Assembly (NCBI GenBank): GCA_009792885.1
Contig: WMCF01000020.1
Location: 14,785,490-14,849,489 of the forward strand
Direction: 5' to 3'
From: Eremophila alpestris peregrina
Lineage: Eukaryota; Chordata; Aves; Passeriformes; Alaudidae
Length of the DNA stretch: 64,000 nt
The position numbers and the translations under genes are program-made. Shown here in pieces: positions 62,422 through 64,000 of the stretch (its first letter is position 1; each line of letters opens with the position of its first letter). Below the pieces are notes generated by a model. The model had not been told where the DNA came from. It saw nothing but the letters and a program-made list of their open reading frames with translations, and made no database searches.

Positions 62422-64000
62422 CTGCAAGGCAAGATGACAAGACATTTACCTTTTGGCAGAAACTTCATACCTGAGAATTGGCCTGAGACAACCAGTGAGA
62501 CTTTCAAGTCCCAAATAATATCTTGAGAGAGGGGCAAATTTCTTCCATTCTTCTTCTGAAAGACACTCTGATGGCACTTGCCAGCCATGAAGGCACAAGC
62601 CAGAGTGTATTTTACTTTATGTTTTGTTAACAGCACTGACAGTTTGGCTTGCAAGTACCTGTTCAGTGAGTTCATGTATATGGTACTTTCTGCAGGGAGT
62701 TTGCACTCTAAGACCTCACCCAGCATCAAGCAAAAGTTACACACTAGATGAGCGGCCAAACCCTTGCAGATACCAAATTGCAACACCTCTTAATAGGTAA
62801 GAAATACAAAATATTTTAAAAATCAAGCTCTCAGACAGCATTTCAAAAACCAGCAGTTGCACATGTCCCATTAGAAAACAGGAGCCCTGTGCCACTTTTC
62901 TGTTCCTGCTTCAGTTCTAGGGAAAAACAGACTATATGATTGACAGAAGGAGCAGATGGAGCATTACCTGCAGTTCCCTCTCTGTTTCTACAGGAAGTTT
63001 TTTGGACAAGTTCAGGGAGGTCTCAATGGGAGGCTATGATATCACTCTCCCTGATGACAGGCTGGCATTAAGAGAAGAGGTCTGTTCCCCAGTATCTCAG
63101 AAAACTTTCTAAGAACATGACAGTCAATCAAACAGGACCAGGTCACACTCCTTAGCAGCAAATGCTGGAGTATCTCCTCCTGTGATGCATCTAAGGATTT
63201 TGAGGCACTGACACATCTGGCCAGCTAAGCAGTGCTTGCAACTGTGCTTGGTACAGAAGCCACCAGAGGCAGTGTAGGGGTCAACACAAAGACACACTGG
63301 TCCCTACACACTGTCTACACCAAGGAAGAGCTTGATGCTTCCAGAGATGATGCTCACCTGGGGTCTGAGATGACTGTGATGACAGCCTGGTAAAGCTCCT
63401 CTTCTTTCACTCTGCTCCAGTCCATGAGGATACCCATGCCCTTCGCCTGCACTCTGGTCATGATGTCAAACTGGTCCCCATAGAAAGGAAACCCTACCAC
63501 TGGCACACCATGATAAATTGCCTCAAATACACCATTCATCCCACAGTGGCTGACAAAAGCTTTCACATTGGGGTGGCCTGCAGGTAAAGAAATAGTAGTA
63601 AGTCAATGCCGTCCATGTTGCAACAGGGCTCCCAGAGGGTTCCTCAACACACAATGTTGATGTATGTTTAGGGAAAAACAGACATGCTGAGCAGAGAGGA
63701 TGCTACCCTTTGGGAATACATCTGCCTTTTTGCAGCCCAGAATTGCTGAGTAGAGCCTGGAGGAGAAGGGAGATAGGAGCCAAGCAGCTTCAAGCAGGTG
63801 TTAGGTGAGGATCATGTTTTGTACAGATCAGACTCACAAGAAGCAACAGACTTAGATCCACACAGGTGCTGCTATCCTTATGTGCCTTTGCTGTGGTTTG
63901 GGCTAAAATCCAGGGGTGTTGCTAGTGGCACACACATACACAGAATCCAGCCTTACCTAGCAGGTCATTCTGGGGCAGCCACCCCATCATCAGCGTATTC
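62106..64000 (-). CDS. UDP-glycosyltransferase, C-terminal part (last three exons; gene runs off the right edge)
   Basis: UGTs transfer a sugar from a UDP-sugar to lipophilic acceptors in the ER lumen. The visible exons (64000-63957, 63577-63358, 62421-62106) join in frame and encode the UDP-sugar-binding half: NTLMMGWLPQNDLLG, then HPNVKAFVSHCGMNG, EAIYHGVPVVGFPFYGDQ and onward. A single membrane anchor follows near the C-terminus (ILALLLLCLAAIGFVLY). The protein ends KKLQ, a KKxx ER-retrieval signal. The 220-base middle exon equals the conserved UGT exon as I recall it. The EAIYHGVPxVG wording resembles the UGT8/UGT3/UGT5 side of the family more than UGT1/UGT2. The family's HGG (or HAG) reads HCG here. 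The N-terminal acceptor-binding half lies outside the window, so no symbol is given. Confidence 0.9.
62422..63357 (-). other. UGT intron before the last exon
   Basis: An intron of about 0.94 kb with no recognised feature. Confidence 0.85.
63358..63577 (-). CDS. UGT exon, donor-binding signature (220 bases)
   Basis: The acceptor tttacctgcag ends at 63578 and the donor gtgagc starts at 63357. The exon encodes (G)HPNVKAFVSHCGMNG through GDQFDIMTRVQAKGMG to VITVISDP. This is the core of the UGT signature that binds the UDP-sugar. Confidence 0.92.
63578..63956 (-). other. UGT intron before the 220-base exon
   Basis: A 379-base intron with no recognised feature. Confidence 0.85.
63957..64000 (-). 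CDS. UGT exon (partial, cut by window edge)
   Basis: The 44 visible bases encode NTLMMGWLPQNDLL plus one base. The donor gtaagg is at 63956-63951. The upstream part is outside the window. Confidence 0.85.

Noticed and set aside
62422..62786. Extension of the UGT last-exon frame upstream
   Set aside because: It is open by chance in the intron. UGT similarity begins exactly at the acceptor at 62421.

Overview
This is a vertebrate, almost certainly avian, genomic window with four protein-coding loci on long introns and GC-rich CpG-island promoters. The bird call rests on CR1-type LINE fragments with the typical ATTCTATGATTCT-like 3' end and on the low repeat load. A crocodilian or turtle is not excluded. 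The gene order GBF1 / PITX3 / ELOVL3 matches, as I recall it, the block on human 10q24. There is no sign of prokaryotic genes, CRISPR arrays, tRNA or rRNA genes.

Layout. Positions 1-10.4 kb hold the 5' end of GBF1 on the minus strand: coding exon 3 (4051-4117), first coding exon (5399-5504) and a CpG-island promoter near 10.1-10.7 kb. From 10.7 to 15.9 kb is intergenic DNA with a decayed non-LTR retrotransposon and an AT-rich, homeobox-motif-rich block at 15.13-15.47 kb. A second CpG island (15.9-18.5 kb) carries a probable untranslated first exon of PITX3 ending in a strong splice donor at 16778/16779. PITX3 is complete on the plus strand: coding exons 31011-31151, 35783-35988 and 37004-37567 encode 292 residues with a Lys-50 paired-type homeodomain and a C-terminal OAR motif. 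Its 3'UTR probably ends near 38545.

From 38.5 to 45.1 kb is intergenic DNA with a T/G low-complexity tract, an orphan CpG island at about 41.76-42.48 kb holding a good CTCF-like site, and a 1-kb CR1 LINE. ELOVL3 lies on the minus strand (45948-49333), complete in four coding exons of 272 or 269 codons, with a TATA box very close to the start. An intergenic stretch from 49.5 to 61.5 kb has CR1 fragments and no convincing gene. The right edge (62106-64000) holds the last three exons of a UDP-glycosyltransferase gene on the minus strand, running off the window.

The genes do not form a pathway. GBF1 is an ARF exchange factor of the early Golgi, PITX3 a transcription factor for lens, dopaminergic neurons and muscle, ELOVL3 an ER fatty-acid elongase, and the UGT an ER-membrane sugar transferase. 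The interest lies in the regulatory layout: divergent GBF1/PITX3 CpG islands, a candidate alternative PITX3 promoter in intron 1, a putative insulator between PITX3 and ELOVL3, and a near-perfect 28-bp-stem hairpin in ELOVL3 intron 2. I found no clear new biological system. The exon structures are well supported; the regulatory readings are mostly inference.
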